From JAXDLH01 sp034666705 (GTDB lineage: Bacteria; Chloroflexota; UBA6077; SHYK01), in NCBI GenBank assembly GCA_034666705.1, contig JAXDLH010000446.1, positions 1-23,544 of the forward strand: a DNA stretch of 23,544 bases. Reading direction: 5' to 3'. The translations under genes were made by a program, and so were the position numbers. Positions 13,917 through 21,825 of the stretch are shown in pieces. Positions within the stretch are counted from its first letter, which is position 1, and each line of letters begins with the position of its first letter. Below the pieces are notes generated by a model, which worked only from the letters and a program-made list of their open reading frames with translations, ran no database searches and was not told the origin of the DNA.

Positions 13917-14624
13917 CGCAACGTGGAATCAGCGCAACTGGCGCTCCTGCGCGCCACGCTTCCCGCGAGGGTGGGCATTGGATTGCGTCGCACCGACGAC
14001 GAGGGCGTGCTGCTGTTTCCGGAAGAGGCCCAACTCCTCGGGCCGGACGCGGTGCTGAAGCGTCGCCGTGACTTCGCTGCCGGGCGGGCGGCGGCCCGCG
14101 ACGCGCTGCAGGATCTCGGCGGGCCAGCAGGCCCGATCGGACGCAGTCCCGACGGAGCTCCCGTCTGGCCCGCCGGCGTCGTGGGCGCCATCAGCCATGC
14201 TGCTGGGTACGGCCTGTCGTTGGTCGGTTGGTCGCGGGAGTATCTCGGGCTCGGGGTGGATTTTGAGGACCGCCAGCGAGAGGCATCGGAGTCGGTGGCG
14301 CGCTACGTCTGTCTGCCCTCCGAGCTCGAGTGGATCAGTGAAGCAGATCCACTCCTGCCCGCCAATCTGCGTCGATTGCTCCTGTTCTCAGCCAAGGAGA
14401 CGATCTTCAAACTGTGCTATCCGCTGCAGCGCGTCTGGCTCGACTTCGGCGATGCCGAGCTGCGCTGGCTCCCCGACGAGCGCGCGTTCCTAGCCACCCT
14501 TCGGAAGCGCGTCGCAGATGCGGTGCCTGCCGGCTTCATCTTGCGCGTCCACGCCTTGGTCCTGTCAGACGTCGTGCTCACCTTCGCCGGCGTCCCCACG
14601 ACGGCTGGGGGTACGACGTGGTGA
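13908..14624 (+). CDS. 4'-phosphopantetheinyl transferase (EntD/Sfp superfamily)
   Basis: Transfers the phosphopantetheine arm of CoA to a Ser on carrier proteins, activating fatty-acid, polyketide or peptide synthases. The 238-aa protein shows the EntD-type order: 'KRRRDFAAGRAAARDAL' (51-67), 'PVWPAGVVGAISHAAGY' (85-101), the Mg-binding GVDFE (116-120; D118, E120) and FSAKETIFK (160-168; E164, K163). The start is uncertain: TTG 13908 is used here, and GTG 13914 or GTG 13923 (with GGAAG upstream) are alternatives. No carrier protein or synthase lies nearby, so the target is elsewhere. The gene stands between the cation transporter and a decayed open frame. Confidence 0.9.
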   Translation: MEVRNVESAQLALLRATLPARVGIGLRRTDDEGVLLFPEEAQLLGPDAVLKRRRDFAAGRAAARDALQDLGGPAGPIGRSPDGAPVWPAGVVGAISHAAGYGLSLVGWSREYLGLGVDFEDRQREASESVARYVCLPSELEWISEADPLLPANLRRLLLFSAKETIFKLCYPLQRVWLDFGDAELRWLPDERAFLATLRKRVADAVPAGFILRVHALVLSDVVLTFAGVPTTAGGTTW

Positions 14625-14633
14625 TCGGAGTAA

Positions 14634-14858
14634 CATCGTTTGGCGCGCGGGCGAAGACAGACGCGCAACGAGATCGCTCTCGTGCGCGCCGCGGGTGGAG
14701 CGGTGATCGACGTCGCGGCGGACGAGGCGGCGCGCCAGGCGATGGGGCCGAACGTCGCGGACCGCAGCCGGATCAATGATGCGCTGGCGGCGGGGTTGCG
14801 CCAGGCCAGCGTCGTGGCCGCCGCGATTCGCAGTCGCTGGATTGGAAGCCCGTCGTGA
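14634..14858 (+). pseudogene. C-terminal remnant of a patatin-like phospholipase (probable)
   Basis: A 75-codon open stretch directly after an in-frame TAA (14631), with only a TTG (14640) as a possible start and no ribosome site. The translation resembles the C-terminus of patatin-like (RssA/NTE-type) proteins: 'ALVRAAGGAVIDVAADEAAR' followed by AMGPNVADRSR and a terminal helix. The nucleophile elbow and the rest of the hydrolase are absent because the phosphopantetheinyl transferase gene occupies the upstream DNA. I read it as a remnant; a small functional protein cannot be excluded. Confidence 0.4.
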
Positions 14859-14874
14859 ATCGAGCCAGTCACCG

Positions 14875-15357
14875 ATGACGGAGTCGCCGGCGCCGATCGT
14901 CATTGTCCGCGGCGATGGCACACCCCTCCCCGGCGCTTTTGAGGTCCTGGTCAAAGTCCACACCGAGCACACGGGTGGCGCGATGGGCGTGATCGAAGAG
15001 ACGGTGCCACCGCGACGGCTGGCCCCCCCGCATACGCATGAGAACGACGTCTGGGTCTACGTGTTGTCCGGGGAGATCGGCGTACTGGTCGGCGAGGAGA
15101 TCAGAATTGCCGGCCCCGGCGCCTGGGCGCTCAAGCCACGGAACGTCGTCCATGCGATGTGGAACGCTGGCGCTCTCCCCGCGCGGGTCATCGAAGTCCT
15201 CACGCCGGGCGGGACCGAGCGATGGTTCGAGGAGCTCGCCGCCCTGGCGAAAGAAGACCAGGCGGGTTTTGACGCCGCTTGTCTGCGCCATGGCATCCGC
15301 TTTCTGACTGACTCCCCCTGGATCGCAGAACTGCGGCAACGCTACGACCTCCTGTAG
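14875..15357 (+). CDS. Cupin-domain protein
   Basis: A 160-aa protein with a single cupin barrel. The first motif has the metal-type pair in PPHTHEND (H53, H55) and then 'VYVLSGEIGVLVG'; the second has 'GAWALKPRNVVHAMWN' with His near 93. The Glu usually found between the HxH pair and the YVL strand is not obvious, so metal binding may differ. A helical tail of about 45 residues follows ('ERWFEELAALAKED', 'PWIAELRQRYDLL'), as seen in cupins of small-molecule metabolism. It starts at ATG 14875, 16 bp after the patatin remnant, and ends 34 bp from the convergent ThDP-enzyme gene. The substrate is unknown. Confidence 0.87.
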   Translation: MTESPAPIVIVRGDGTPLPGAFEVLVKVHTEHTGGAMGVIEETVPPRRLAPPHTHENDVWVYVLSGEIGVLVGEEIRIAGPGAWALKPRNVVHAMWNAGALPARVIEVLTPGGTERWFEELAALAKEDQAGFDAACLRHGIRFLTDSPWIAELRQRYDLL

Positions 15358-15391
15358 CGCCGAGTCGGGTTCCGACGCGAGGGCGGCGACC

Positions 15392-17194
15392 TCAGCTCAG
15401 CGCACGCTCGTTGGCGGTGATCACGTCCACCAGCACGGGGCGCTGCTCGCGGGCCACGATGTCCGCGGCCCGCGCGAGCACGCCGGGCAGCTCGGCCGGG
15501 TCCTCCACGGGCCCGAACCCCTCGACGCCGAACGAGCGCGCGAGTGCGCCGAGATCGGTCTTCGGTCCATCCAGCGAGATGCCCACGAATTTGTTCTCGA
15601 CCGGTCGTTCGCGCACCCGAGCGACGTGCTCCTGATGACCCTCGTCGTTGCCGTACAGGCGATTGTTGTTGACGACCGTCAGGATCGGCAGGTTGAGGTT
15701 CGCCAGCGTCCAGAGGGTGCTGGGCGTGAAGAGGAACTCGCCGTCGCCGCTGGTGTGGACCAGGAAGCGGCCTGAGCCTCGATGGGCGAGACCCTGGCCG
15801 ATGGCCGTGCCCATCGCCAGGCCGAGGCCCGCCGAGCTGCCACCGCTGCCGGCATGGCCGGCGATCTGCTCGGGATCCGTGATCTCCCAGCCGGCGCGCA
15901 TGCTCGTGGAGAGCCACGGCTTGCCCTGCACCGCATTCCAGAGCTCGGCATTCACCCGTTGCACGGAGATCGGTCGCGAATCCCAGCCCCGGCGCAGGTT
16001 CGCGGCTCGCCGCTCCTGCGCGCCGGCCTGCATACGCTCGACCGCCCTGCCCCGCTCCTCGACGCGCTGCTTGCTGCCGCTGTCGCGCCCCAGCGCCTGG
16101 CCGCACAGCTCGACCAGCAGCGGCAGCGCGAGCTGCGTATCGGCCGCGATCGGCACGTCGACCGGATAGAGCCGCTGGAAGTCGGTTGCCCAGCTATGCT
16201 GCAGGAAGTCCCACACGTTGATGTGGATGATCTTCGTATCGGGCTTGATGTACTGGGGGAAGACGCCACGGTCCTTGATGCCGCCCGTTTGGCTGAAGGC
16301 GCCGAACAGGTCGGTGACGTCCAGCGCCAGCACGACGTCCGCGTCGCGCAACACCTCCTGCCGGTTGGCCGACGCGTTGAGCGGGTGGTTCGCGGGCAGG
16401 CCGAACCCGCTCGAGATGACGGGCGCGGATAGGAGCTCCGCGAGCTCGGCCAGCGGCGCGAGGGCCTCGCGATGGCGAGCGACGGCACCGGCGATGATTA
16501 CCGGCCACTGGGCACCGGCCAGCAGGGCTGCGGCCTCGCGCAGCGCCTCGGGGTCCGGGCCCATGGGCGCGGGCGCCGCGAAGCGCCGCGGGTCTGGCAG
16601 CTCGATTGGCGAGGTGATCGGCTCCTCTTGCAGGTCGGTATCGAAGCAGACGTACACGGGGCCCATCGGCTCAGTCGTCGCGATCCGGTGGGCGCGCAGG
16701 ATCGATTCGGGGATCGAGCGGATGGTCGCGGGCTGGTCGTCCCACTTGACGTAGTCGCGGACTGCGTTGCCCTGGACGAGCGCTGTGTGCAGCCAGTCCG
16801 TGTTCGGGCGACGGTTCTCGGCGGCCATGGGGCCGGTGCCGCCGACGACGATCATGGGGAGCCGGGCGCACCAGGCGTGGTAGATGCCCATCGTGGCGTG
16901 CTGCAGCCCGACGACGTCGTGGACCGCCGCCACCATTGGCTTGCCCGTCGCCCGCGCGTAGCCGTGGGCCACGGCGATGGCGATCTCCTCATGGCAGCAC
17001 AGGACAAGCTCTGGGCCGCCCCCGGCGAAGTTCACGAACGAGTCGTGCAGCCCGCGAAAGCTTGCGCCCGGGTTCAGCGAGACGTACGGGATCCCCAGAC
17101 TGCGGATGAGCTCGACCGCCAGATCGGAGCCGTACTCCGCCTGGCTCAAGCGTCCATTCAGGCTCTGCGCAGCGGTCGATGCCACCTCTTGCAC
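15392..17194 (-). CDS. Thiamine-diphosphate-dependent enzyme (acetolactate synthase/IlvB-like)
   Basis: A 600-aa member of the decarboxylase/carboligase superfamily. The N-terminal PYR domain carries the activating Glu in CHEEIAIAVAHGYARATGKP (E69/E70). A central domain with 'PVIIAGAVARHREAL' follows, and the C-terminal PP domain has the ThDP/Mg motif GDGEF (483) to NNN (509-511). Overall order and length match IlvB-like proteins rather than pyruvate oxidase; the exact reaction cannot be told. No small regulatory subunit lies beside it, which argues against classical branched-chain synthesis. The start is GTG 17194 with GGGAGGA about five bases upstream. Its promoter appears to lie in the 3' end of the decayed PadR gene. 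Confidence 0.9.
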   Translation of the reverse strand: MQEVASTAAQSLNGRLSQAEYGSDLAVELIRSLGIPYVSLNPGASFRGLHDSFVNFAGGGPELVLCCHEEIAIAVAHGYARATGKPMVAAVHDVVGLQHATMGIYHAWCARLPMIVVGGTGPMAAENRRPNTDWLHTALVQGNAVRDYVKWDDQPATIRSIPESILRAHRIATTEPMGPVYVCFDTDLQEEPITSPIELPDPRRFAAPAPMGPDPEALREAAALLAGAQWPVIIAGAVARHREALAPLAELAELLSAPVISSGFGLPANHPLNASANRQEVLRDADVVLALDVTDLFGAFSQTGGIKDRGVFPQYIKPDTKIIHINVWDFLQHSWATDFQRLYPVDVPIAADTQLALPLLVELCGQALGRDSGSKQRVEERGRAVERMQAGAQERRAANLRRGWDSRPISVQRVNAELWNAVQGKPWLSTSMRAGWEITDPEQIAGHAGSGGSSAGLGLAMGTAIGQGLAHRGSGRFLVHTSGDGEFLFTPSTLWTLANLNLPILTVVNNNRLYGNDEGHQEHVARVRERPVENKFVGISLDGPKTDLGALARSFGVEGFGPVEDPAELPGVLARAADIVAREQRPVLVDVITANERALS

Positions 17195-17249
17195 AATGTC
17201 CTCCCTCAGCGAAGGATCCGCCGCCGTCGCAAGACGCGCTTCGTGCGGA

Positions 17250-17822
17250 TCAGCTGCTATCAGAACCCTGTTGGCGAGGCTCTGTCAAGGGCGCAACGTC
17301 GCTCCCGCCCGGCAGTTTGCGCCGCGTGCTGGGGGCTCGGCGAGGGGCTCGAGGGGCGTTTGTTGATCGGGCGATTGAGGATTCCGGCGGCAGATCGGTA
17401 CTCGCCGCGGCCAGGGCGAGCGGGAAGTGGGCCAGAGCCTCACGAATAGTGCGCAGTGCGCGCTCCTCATTGTCCGCCAGCTCAAGGTCGGTCCAGCGCG
17501 CCACTTCCGCCTGGCTGCGCTCGGCCCAGAGATGCAGGGTTAGACCGAGACTCCACAACGCGTCGAAGAGCTGCGCGCGCACGTGAACCTGCTCCAGAGC
17601 CGCCCGTCCGTCCGGCGTGATGGCATAGACCGTGCGCCGCCTGGCGCCAACGGCCTGCGTCGCAGCCTGCGCCAATCCCCGTGCCACCAAGCGTTAGGCC
17701 TCGGCGTAGATCTGGCTCTCGGCCTGGGGTCAGAGCCAGTGCAAGGTCCGCCGGATGTTCTTGGTCATCTCGTACATGCTCCACGGCCGCAGGGCGAGTT
17801 GGCCGAGGATGGCGTAGGCGGA
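17250..17822 (-). pseudogene. PadR-family regulator inactivated by two in-frame stops
   Basis: Reading one frame on the minus strand from 17822 gives the PadR winged helix: SAYAILGQLALRPWSMYEM, 'TKNIRRTLHWL', stop, 'PQAESQIYAEA', stop, RLVARGLA, then 'VGARRRTVYAITPDGRAAL' and a helical C-terminal part ('ALWSLGLTLHLWAERSQAEV'). The family has W-P and a basic residue (K/R) where the stops are. The TGA at 17732-17730 therefore fits a Trp codon change and the TAA at 17696-17694 fits a Lys codon change. No start codon is found upstream before a TAG. Two different stops at conserved places argue for decay rather than recoding. It once may have controlled the adjoining genes. Confidence 0.85.
17259..17288 (-). 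promoter_or_regulatory. Promoter of the ThDP-enzyme gene, inside the PadR pseudogene
   Basis: On the minus strand: perfect -35 TTGACA (17288-17283), 18-bp spacer, -10 TCTGAT (17264-17259, 4 of 6). The predicted start is near 17252, giving a leader of about 58 nt to GTG 17194. The whole element falls in the last codons of the pseudogene (stop at 17252-17250). Confidence 0.5.
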
Positions 17823-17862
17823 GTGTGAACCTGGCCCTTGGCGTTGCGGATATCGCCCGGAT

Positions 17863-19134
17863 TCAGTCTTCTAGGAATCGAATTGTCCTCGGCCCTCCGC
17901 CCACGGCGTCGACCACGAGTTGGACGACCTGACTGACTCCTGGCATGCGGGACGCCCAGCCGACCCACGCCCACGCCAGATTGAGGTGGTCGACGGCCCT
18001 GCTCAGCGCGGCGACGCCGGCAAATACGCTGCCGTCGGCTGCCACGTAGGTGATGCGCGTTGGGGCTGTCCCGGGATAGGCTTCTGCGGCCATGAGGTGC
18101 AGGCTGATTGGCTGTTGTTTTATGAACCACGATCCCACGGCGGAGCATTCAATGCAGCTTGCTGCGTAGTACAGGGTGGCGGTCGACGTCGCGGCCGGTC
18201 GCCAGCGCGGGAGCCATGCGCGCACGGCAGCGCGGTAGTCATGCCAGTCCTGGCCGTACCGTTCGTCGAGATCGCCATGCTCCTGCCAGCGCGCAAAACC
18301 TGCGCCGAACAGGCCAGCGACGAGACCAGCCAGTGCCACCGGCACGCTTCCGAGCAGCATGCCGAACCCTGCCAGGATGATCGTCATCGACAGTTGCATC
18401 GGGTTGGCGACGTAGGCATACGGTCCCGAGGTCACGAGACGCGACGGCGGGTCCCATGGAAATGGCGTGCCCCGGCCGTGCCGACAAAACTCCAGCACCG
18501 CGGCGGCGCCCATCGTCGCCGGAACGGCGAGCAGTTGAACCGCCAGGCTGAGCACCCAGGTTGGGCGCTGCACGGCCGCACCGAAATCCCCGCCGACCTC
18601 GGCCATGATGATCAACGGAAGCACCCACAGCGACAGTGACGAGAACAGCACGACTTGCTGCAGGATCCGAGCAGCCAGGCGCCGATTGTCGCGAGTCCAA
18701 CGGGCAAGCAGTTGGGCTGGGAGCAAACATAGGGCCACACTCATTGCCTCACCGCCGAGCCAGGCTGGTCCCAATTGAACCACCGGGGCAGAGGCGGGCA
18801 TGAGCACGAGATCCGACCACACCACCGCGGCGATCGTCAGCCATAGCGGCACCGATCCGAACGCCAGGATAGGGATCGCACCCCAGAGCAGCGTCCACCC
18901 CAACCACAAATCGATCGGGACACCGGCAAGCACGCCGCCCTCCGCTTCGAAACTCCACGATCCGATTCGGATCGCGAGCAGATTGACGGCAAACGAGGCG
19001 GCGAGCACCCACAGCGAGGCCAGGCCCGCTGCCCCGGCGAGTCGGCCGTCCGGTCGCCGGTACAGGAGCAACGCCCAGGTCAGGACGACCGGAACCAGCA
19101 GGCTCAGGCTTCGAACGACGACGGGGGAAACCAC
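17863..19134 (-). CDS. Membrane methyltransferase (ICMT/PEMT-like) fused to a C-terminal DCC thioredoxin-like domain
   Basis: A 423-aa, three-part protein. Residues 1-215 are hydrophobic helices; the stretch around 'IGSWSFEAEGGVLAGVPIDLW' vaguely recalls lycopene-cyclase-type membrane proteins. Residues 220-312 match the isoprenylcysteine carboxylmethyltransferase/phospholipid methyltransferase class: 'PPSRLVTSGPYAYVANPMQ' (229-247), then E285 and 'RYGQDWHDYRAAVRAWLPR' (292-310). Residues 320-423 begin 'LYYAASCIECSAV' with a CxxC (C327, C330) and continue as in the DCC (DUF393) family. It starts at GTG 19134, one base after the upstream stop, so it is in an operon with the membrane protein. 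The substrate is unknown; the fusion suggests redox and methyl transfer at the membrane. Confidence 0.82.
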   Translation of the reverse strand: MVSPVVVRSLSLLVPVVLTWALLLYRRPDGRLAGAAGLASLWVLAASFAVNLLAIRIGSWSFEAEGGVLAGVPIDLWLGWTLLWGAIPILAFGSVPLWLTIAAVVWSDLVLMPASAPVVQLGPAWLGGEAMSVALCLLPAQLLARWTRDNRRLAARILQQVVLFSSLSLWVLPLIIMAEVGGDFGAAVQRPTWVLSLAVQLLAVPATMGAAAVLEFCRHGRGTPFPWDPPSRLVTSGPYAYVANPMQLSMTIILAGFGMLLGSVPVALAGLVAGLFGAGFARWQEHGDLDERYGQDWHDYRAAVRAWLPRWRPAATSTATLYYAASCIECSAVGSWFIKQQPISLHLMAAEAYPGTAPTRITYVAADGSVFAGVAALSRAVDHLNLAWAWVGWASRMPGVSQVVQLVVDAVGGGPRTIRFLED

Positions 19135-19135
19135 G

Positions 19136-20062
19136 TCAGGGAGTGGCGAGCGAATCGATCAGGTAGCCGGCCGCCTCGGTCGCGCCATAGGACTCGAGGG
19201 GACCGAAGTACCAGCCCGGACTCAGCCGTCGCTCGAAGTGCAGCGTCCACTGGATGGCAGTGCTTCCCCCGGGCGTGGCCTGCCAGCGAACCTCCGCATC
19301 CTGCCACGCGAGCCACTCGCTGATCTTTGTATTGTCCGACAGGGCGTGAAAGCGCACGTACCCTGGTGACCGCTCGGCCACCACAAAGACGAGCTCGCGC
19401 GGAGCGGCCTTTCCTGCGTAGTGGATCGTACGTCGGTCGCCAACGACAAGACCACCACCCTCCCCATCGACCGGTTGGGGGAACTTCATCTGGAGAAAGG
19501 CAGGGAGCGGGCGGCTGAAATCCGGAGTCGAGGCGAGCTTTGCCTCCACAGCTTCCGGGGAGGCTGTCACAGACCGATCGGCCTGCACGGTCATCGCCGT
19601 AGGAAGCATGAGCGCGGGCGTCACTCCCTCCATGCTCGCCAGGAGAAGAGGGATCAGGATGAAGGAGTAGAGGCGGGTGCCGCCCTCCTCTTCACGCCGT
19701 TTGTCAGCGTCCAACGACTTGCCGACGATGGCGCCCACCAGGTAGATGAGGGGCGAGGCCATCAAGATGCAGATGAACCCCTCCTTCAGTACTGGGCCGG
19801 ACATGAGCAGCGCAATCGTCAGCCCCTTCATGATCATGCCCGTCGCACTCCCCGCTCTCGGCGCGAGTGTCAATGCAATGGCAAGGAGCGTGGGGAGACC
19901 GATGAACAGCGCTGCAGTCTGATCAATACGCGCGTAGTGGGCCAATTGGTAACCGACCATGCCCGCGGCCAGCGACACGATGAGGCCGACCAGCCCCCAT
20001 TGAGCGCGGGTCCACCGTGCTCTCGAAGTGGATGTATTGGGCCGTGCCTCCTGGTCATCCAC
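19136..20062 (-). CDS. Polytopic membrane protein with C-terminal soluble domain (possibly SRPBCC-like), unknown function
   Basis: A 308-aa protein that I do not recognise by name. About five hydrophobic helices occupy residues 20-165 ('LVGLIVSLAAGMVGYQLAHY', 'ALFIGLPTLLAIALTLAP', 'LYSFILIPLLLASMEGVTPA'). The last 130 residues are soluble: 'STPDFSRPLPAFLQMKFPQP', 'RTIHYAGK', 'WQATPGGSTAIQWTLHFERR', 'SYGATEAAGYLIDSLA'. Their alternating strands and final long helix resemble the START/polyketide-cyclase (SRPBCC) fold, an inference. The start is GTG 20062 because GGAGG lies seven bases upstream; the earlier GTG at 20080 lacks one. It sits between the TetR gene and the methyltransferase-DCC fusion, one base from the latter, so the three probably act together. 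Confidence 0.78.
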   Translation of the reverse strand: MDDQEARPNTSTSRARWTRAQWGLVGLIVSLAAGMVGYQLAHYARIDQTAALFIGLPTLLAIALTLAPRAGSATGMIMKGLTIALLMSGPVLKEGFICILMASPLIYLVGAIVGKSLDADKRREEEGGTRLYSFILIPLLLASMEGVTPALMLPTAMTVQADRSVTASPEAVEAKLASTPDFSRPLPAFLQMKFPQPVDGEGGGLVVGDRRTIHYAGKAAPRELVFVVAERSPGYVRFHALSDNTKISEWLAWQDAEVRWQATPGGSTAIQWTLHFERRLSPGWYFGPLESYGATEAAGYLIDSLATP

Positions 20063-20099
20063 GTTAGTGCCTCCGCTCACGAATTCGGGCGCATCTCAA

Positions 20100-20729
20100 T
20101 CAGGCGTCGTCGCCAAACCGGATATCGGAGTGGACGATCGCGTCCACGAGCGGAGCCAACCGTGCGCCGCTTGCGAAGAGCGCCGCGGCCTTGCCTCGGT
20201 CGCGGTCCATATGGGCGAGCGTTTCGACGCCGAAGTAGAGTGCGACCAGCGCATAGGCCAGTTCCTGCGCCGGAATGAGCTCGGCGAACATCGTGTCCTG
20301 CAGCATGTGCCCGACGATCTCTTCGGCAAAAGCGAACCATGGGTTCATGAGCTCGACCACCTGGCGTCCCAACTCAGGCGAAGCGGAGCTGCCGGCGACC
20401 ACCTCTTGCGCGGCGGCCAGGCGTCCAGCTTTCACGTCCTCCTCGTAAAGTCGGCTCATGGTTTCGACGAGCGCGGTCAGCGTGATCACACCGTCCAGGG
20501 CAGCCCGGTAGCGTTCGAGCCGGCGTTCGCTGAAGTCTTGCAAGGCCGCGATGAGGAGGGCTTCGAGGCTTTCGAAGTGGTAGTAGATGAGCGCCTGGTT
20601 GAACCCGCCGTTTTCCGCGACGGCCCTGGCCGTCGTCCCCGCATACCCGGACCGCTCGAGTGTGTCGAGGGCCGCCCTGATGATCCGCACCCTGCCAGTC
20701 GACCGTGCCCCCGTTCGTCGCGCCTTCAC
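20100..20729 (-). CDS. TetR-family transcriptional regulator
   Basis: A 209-aa repressor with the TetR N-terminal HTH: 'RIIRAALDTLERSGYAGTTARAVAE' (about 15-40) and 'GGFNQALIYYHFESLEALL' (41-59). A helical ligand-binding domain follows, with 'FAEEIVGHMLQDTMFAEL' and 'ALVALYFGVETLAHMDRD'. It starts at GTG 20729 with AGAGG six bases upstream. A strong promoter and an AT-rich direct repeat stand just ahead of it, so self-regulation is likely. Downstream on the same strand, 37 bp away, come the membrane protein and the methyltransferase-DCC fusion, the probable targets. The ligand is unknown. Confidence 0.94.
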   Translation of the reverse strand: MKARRTGARSTGRVRIIRAALDTLERSGYAGTTARAVAENGGFNQALIYYHFESLEALLIAALQDFSERRLERYRAALDGVITLTALVETMSRLYEEDVKAGRLAAAQEVVAGSSASPELGRQVVELMNPWFAFAEEIVGHMLQDTMFAELIPAQELAYALVALYFGVETLAHMDRDRGKAAALFASGARLAPLVDAIVHSDIRFGDDA

Positions 20730-20757
20730 TGCCTACCTCTAAACGACTGTTTCCAAC

Positions 20758-20774
20758 AAATGTTTTAAATGTTT
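20758..20774. promoter_or_regulatory. Direct repeat AAATGTTT, candidate TetR operator
   Basis: Two copies of AAATGTTT (20758-20765 and 20767-20774, plus-strand reading) separated by one base, lying between the -10 element and the TetR start. The AT-rich block stands out from GC-rich surroundings, and its position is right for a repressor site. Confidence 0.45.
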
Positions 20775-20779
20775 GGTGA

Positions 20780-20808
20780 ATAGTAGCGTGCCAGGCGATT
20801 TGCGTCAA
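20780..20808 (-). promoter_or_regulatory. Sigma-70-like promoter of the TetR operon
   Basis: On the minus strand: -35 TTGACG (20808-20803), exactly 17 bp, -10 TACTAT (20785-20780). Transcription would begin near 20773, inside the AAATGTTT repeat. It has the same TTGACG/17-bp form as the ABC-operon promoter. Confidence 0.65.
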
Positions 20809-20904
20809 GCTGGGATGGCCATCCGAGGCGTAGATCAAACCTGGCGATGAGGCTCAGGGACCGCCTGCCGCCGATCGATTCGAAGGCTTAGCTGCCTTTG
20901 GCGG

Positions 20905-21738
20905 CTACTGGGCGAAGCGGGGGCGGGCGGGATCGCGGTTGACGAAGCGGCGGCCGTAGCCGGCGTGGTACGTGTTGCGGACCTCGTGTTCGATCTCGAA
21001 GAGCGGCGCCTGCGTGGCCGGGTCCACGATCTGCGTGAAGCGGAACTGCTGCGGCACCTCTTCGACGACCAGATTGTGCTCGGCACAGTAGCCGAACGGT
21101 CGCGAGTAATTCCCAACATAGATGGCGATATGGTGGCGATCGTAGGCGGGGATCGGCCCGCGGCCCTCGCGGAAGCGCAGGGTTTGTCGCGGCCCGACCC
21201 GCACCACCGCCGTCGTGTCCCCATCGCGCTCGTACGCCACCGGCGACTCGAAAACCTGCTCGTAGAAGCGGCCAATGCCCTCCGCGGCGCCCGGAGGCAC
21301 GTCGAACTCGATGTACGGCATGCCGAGGGTCATCGTGCCGAAACGCTCGCCGGGCGCGAACACGCGGTACACGTTGCCCCAGGGGCTGATGACGGCAAGG
21401 TGGTCGTCCTCTTCATGCCAGGCGAAGCTCGTCTCGCCGAGGCGCGGGGCAACCTGCTCGAGCCGCGCCTTCAGCTCCTCCAGTCGCGGTATCACGATGC
21501 CTGTATGCCCTCGGAGGACCTGTGGCCTGGCGCTGGTCGGCAGGTGAAGCTGCTGCTCGCCGATGTTCACCCACATGTTCTCGAGGCCGACGTTCATGTA
21601 CGGGTCGCGGGTGAAGCCCATCCCGACGATATAGAAGAGCGTGCTGAGCTGCTGATCGGGGATGGTGACGTTGATGTGCTCCATGGAGAGGATGTTGCCC
21701 ACATCCTCGGCCGTGGAGATCGCTGTCGGCGCTGCCAT
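20905..21738 (-). CDS. VOC-family protein with two vicinal-oxygen-chelate domains
   Basis: A 277-aa protein of the glyoxalase/extradiol-dioxygenase superfamily. The first module begins at about residue 18 ('MEHINVTIPDQQLSTLFYIV') with the typical His near 21 and proceeds to 'HTGIVIPRLEELKARLEQV' and 'SPWGNVYRVF'. The second begins near 'MPYIEFDVPPGAAEGIGRFY' and includes 'DRHHIAIYVGN' and 'FEIEHEVR', giving possible His and Glu metal ligands. The reaction is unknown; isomerase, dioxygenase and resistance roles occur in the family. The start is ATG 21738 with GGAGGG five bases upstream. It follows the TAXI binding-protein gene by 87 bp, suggesting shared small-molecule metabolism. Confidence 0.88.
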   Translation of the reverse strand: MAAPTAISTAEDVGNILSMEHINVTIPDQQLSTLFYIVGMGFTRDPYMNVGLENMWVNIGEQQLHLPTSARPQVLRGHTGIVIPRLEELKARLEQVAPRLGETSFAWHEEDDHLAVISPWGNVYRVFAPGERFGTMTLGMPYIEFDVPPGAAEGIGRFYEQVFESPVAYERDGDTTAVVRVGPRQTLRFREGRGPIPAYDRHHIAIYVGNYSRPFGYCAEHNLVVEEVPQQFRFTQIVDPATQAPLFEIEHEVRNTYHAGYGRRFVNRDPARPRFAQ

Positions 21739-21825
21739 GGTGTCCCTCCCGTTGAGGCGCTGCCCCGCTACCTTGCCCGATTGTAGCGCCGCCCCACGCG
21801 GCCGGCCCGCGCTGCACAATCCTGT

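Noticed and set aside
17694..17732. Recoding of the PadR stops (selenocysteine or readthrough)
   Set aside because: The two stops are different codons (TGA and TAA) at positions of common residues (Trp, Lys), no start codon remains, and no structure follows; decay is simpler.
20883..20898. Terminator after the VOC gene (AAGGC-N6-GCCTT)
   Set aside because: The stem is only 5 bp and no T-tract follows.
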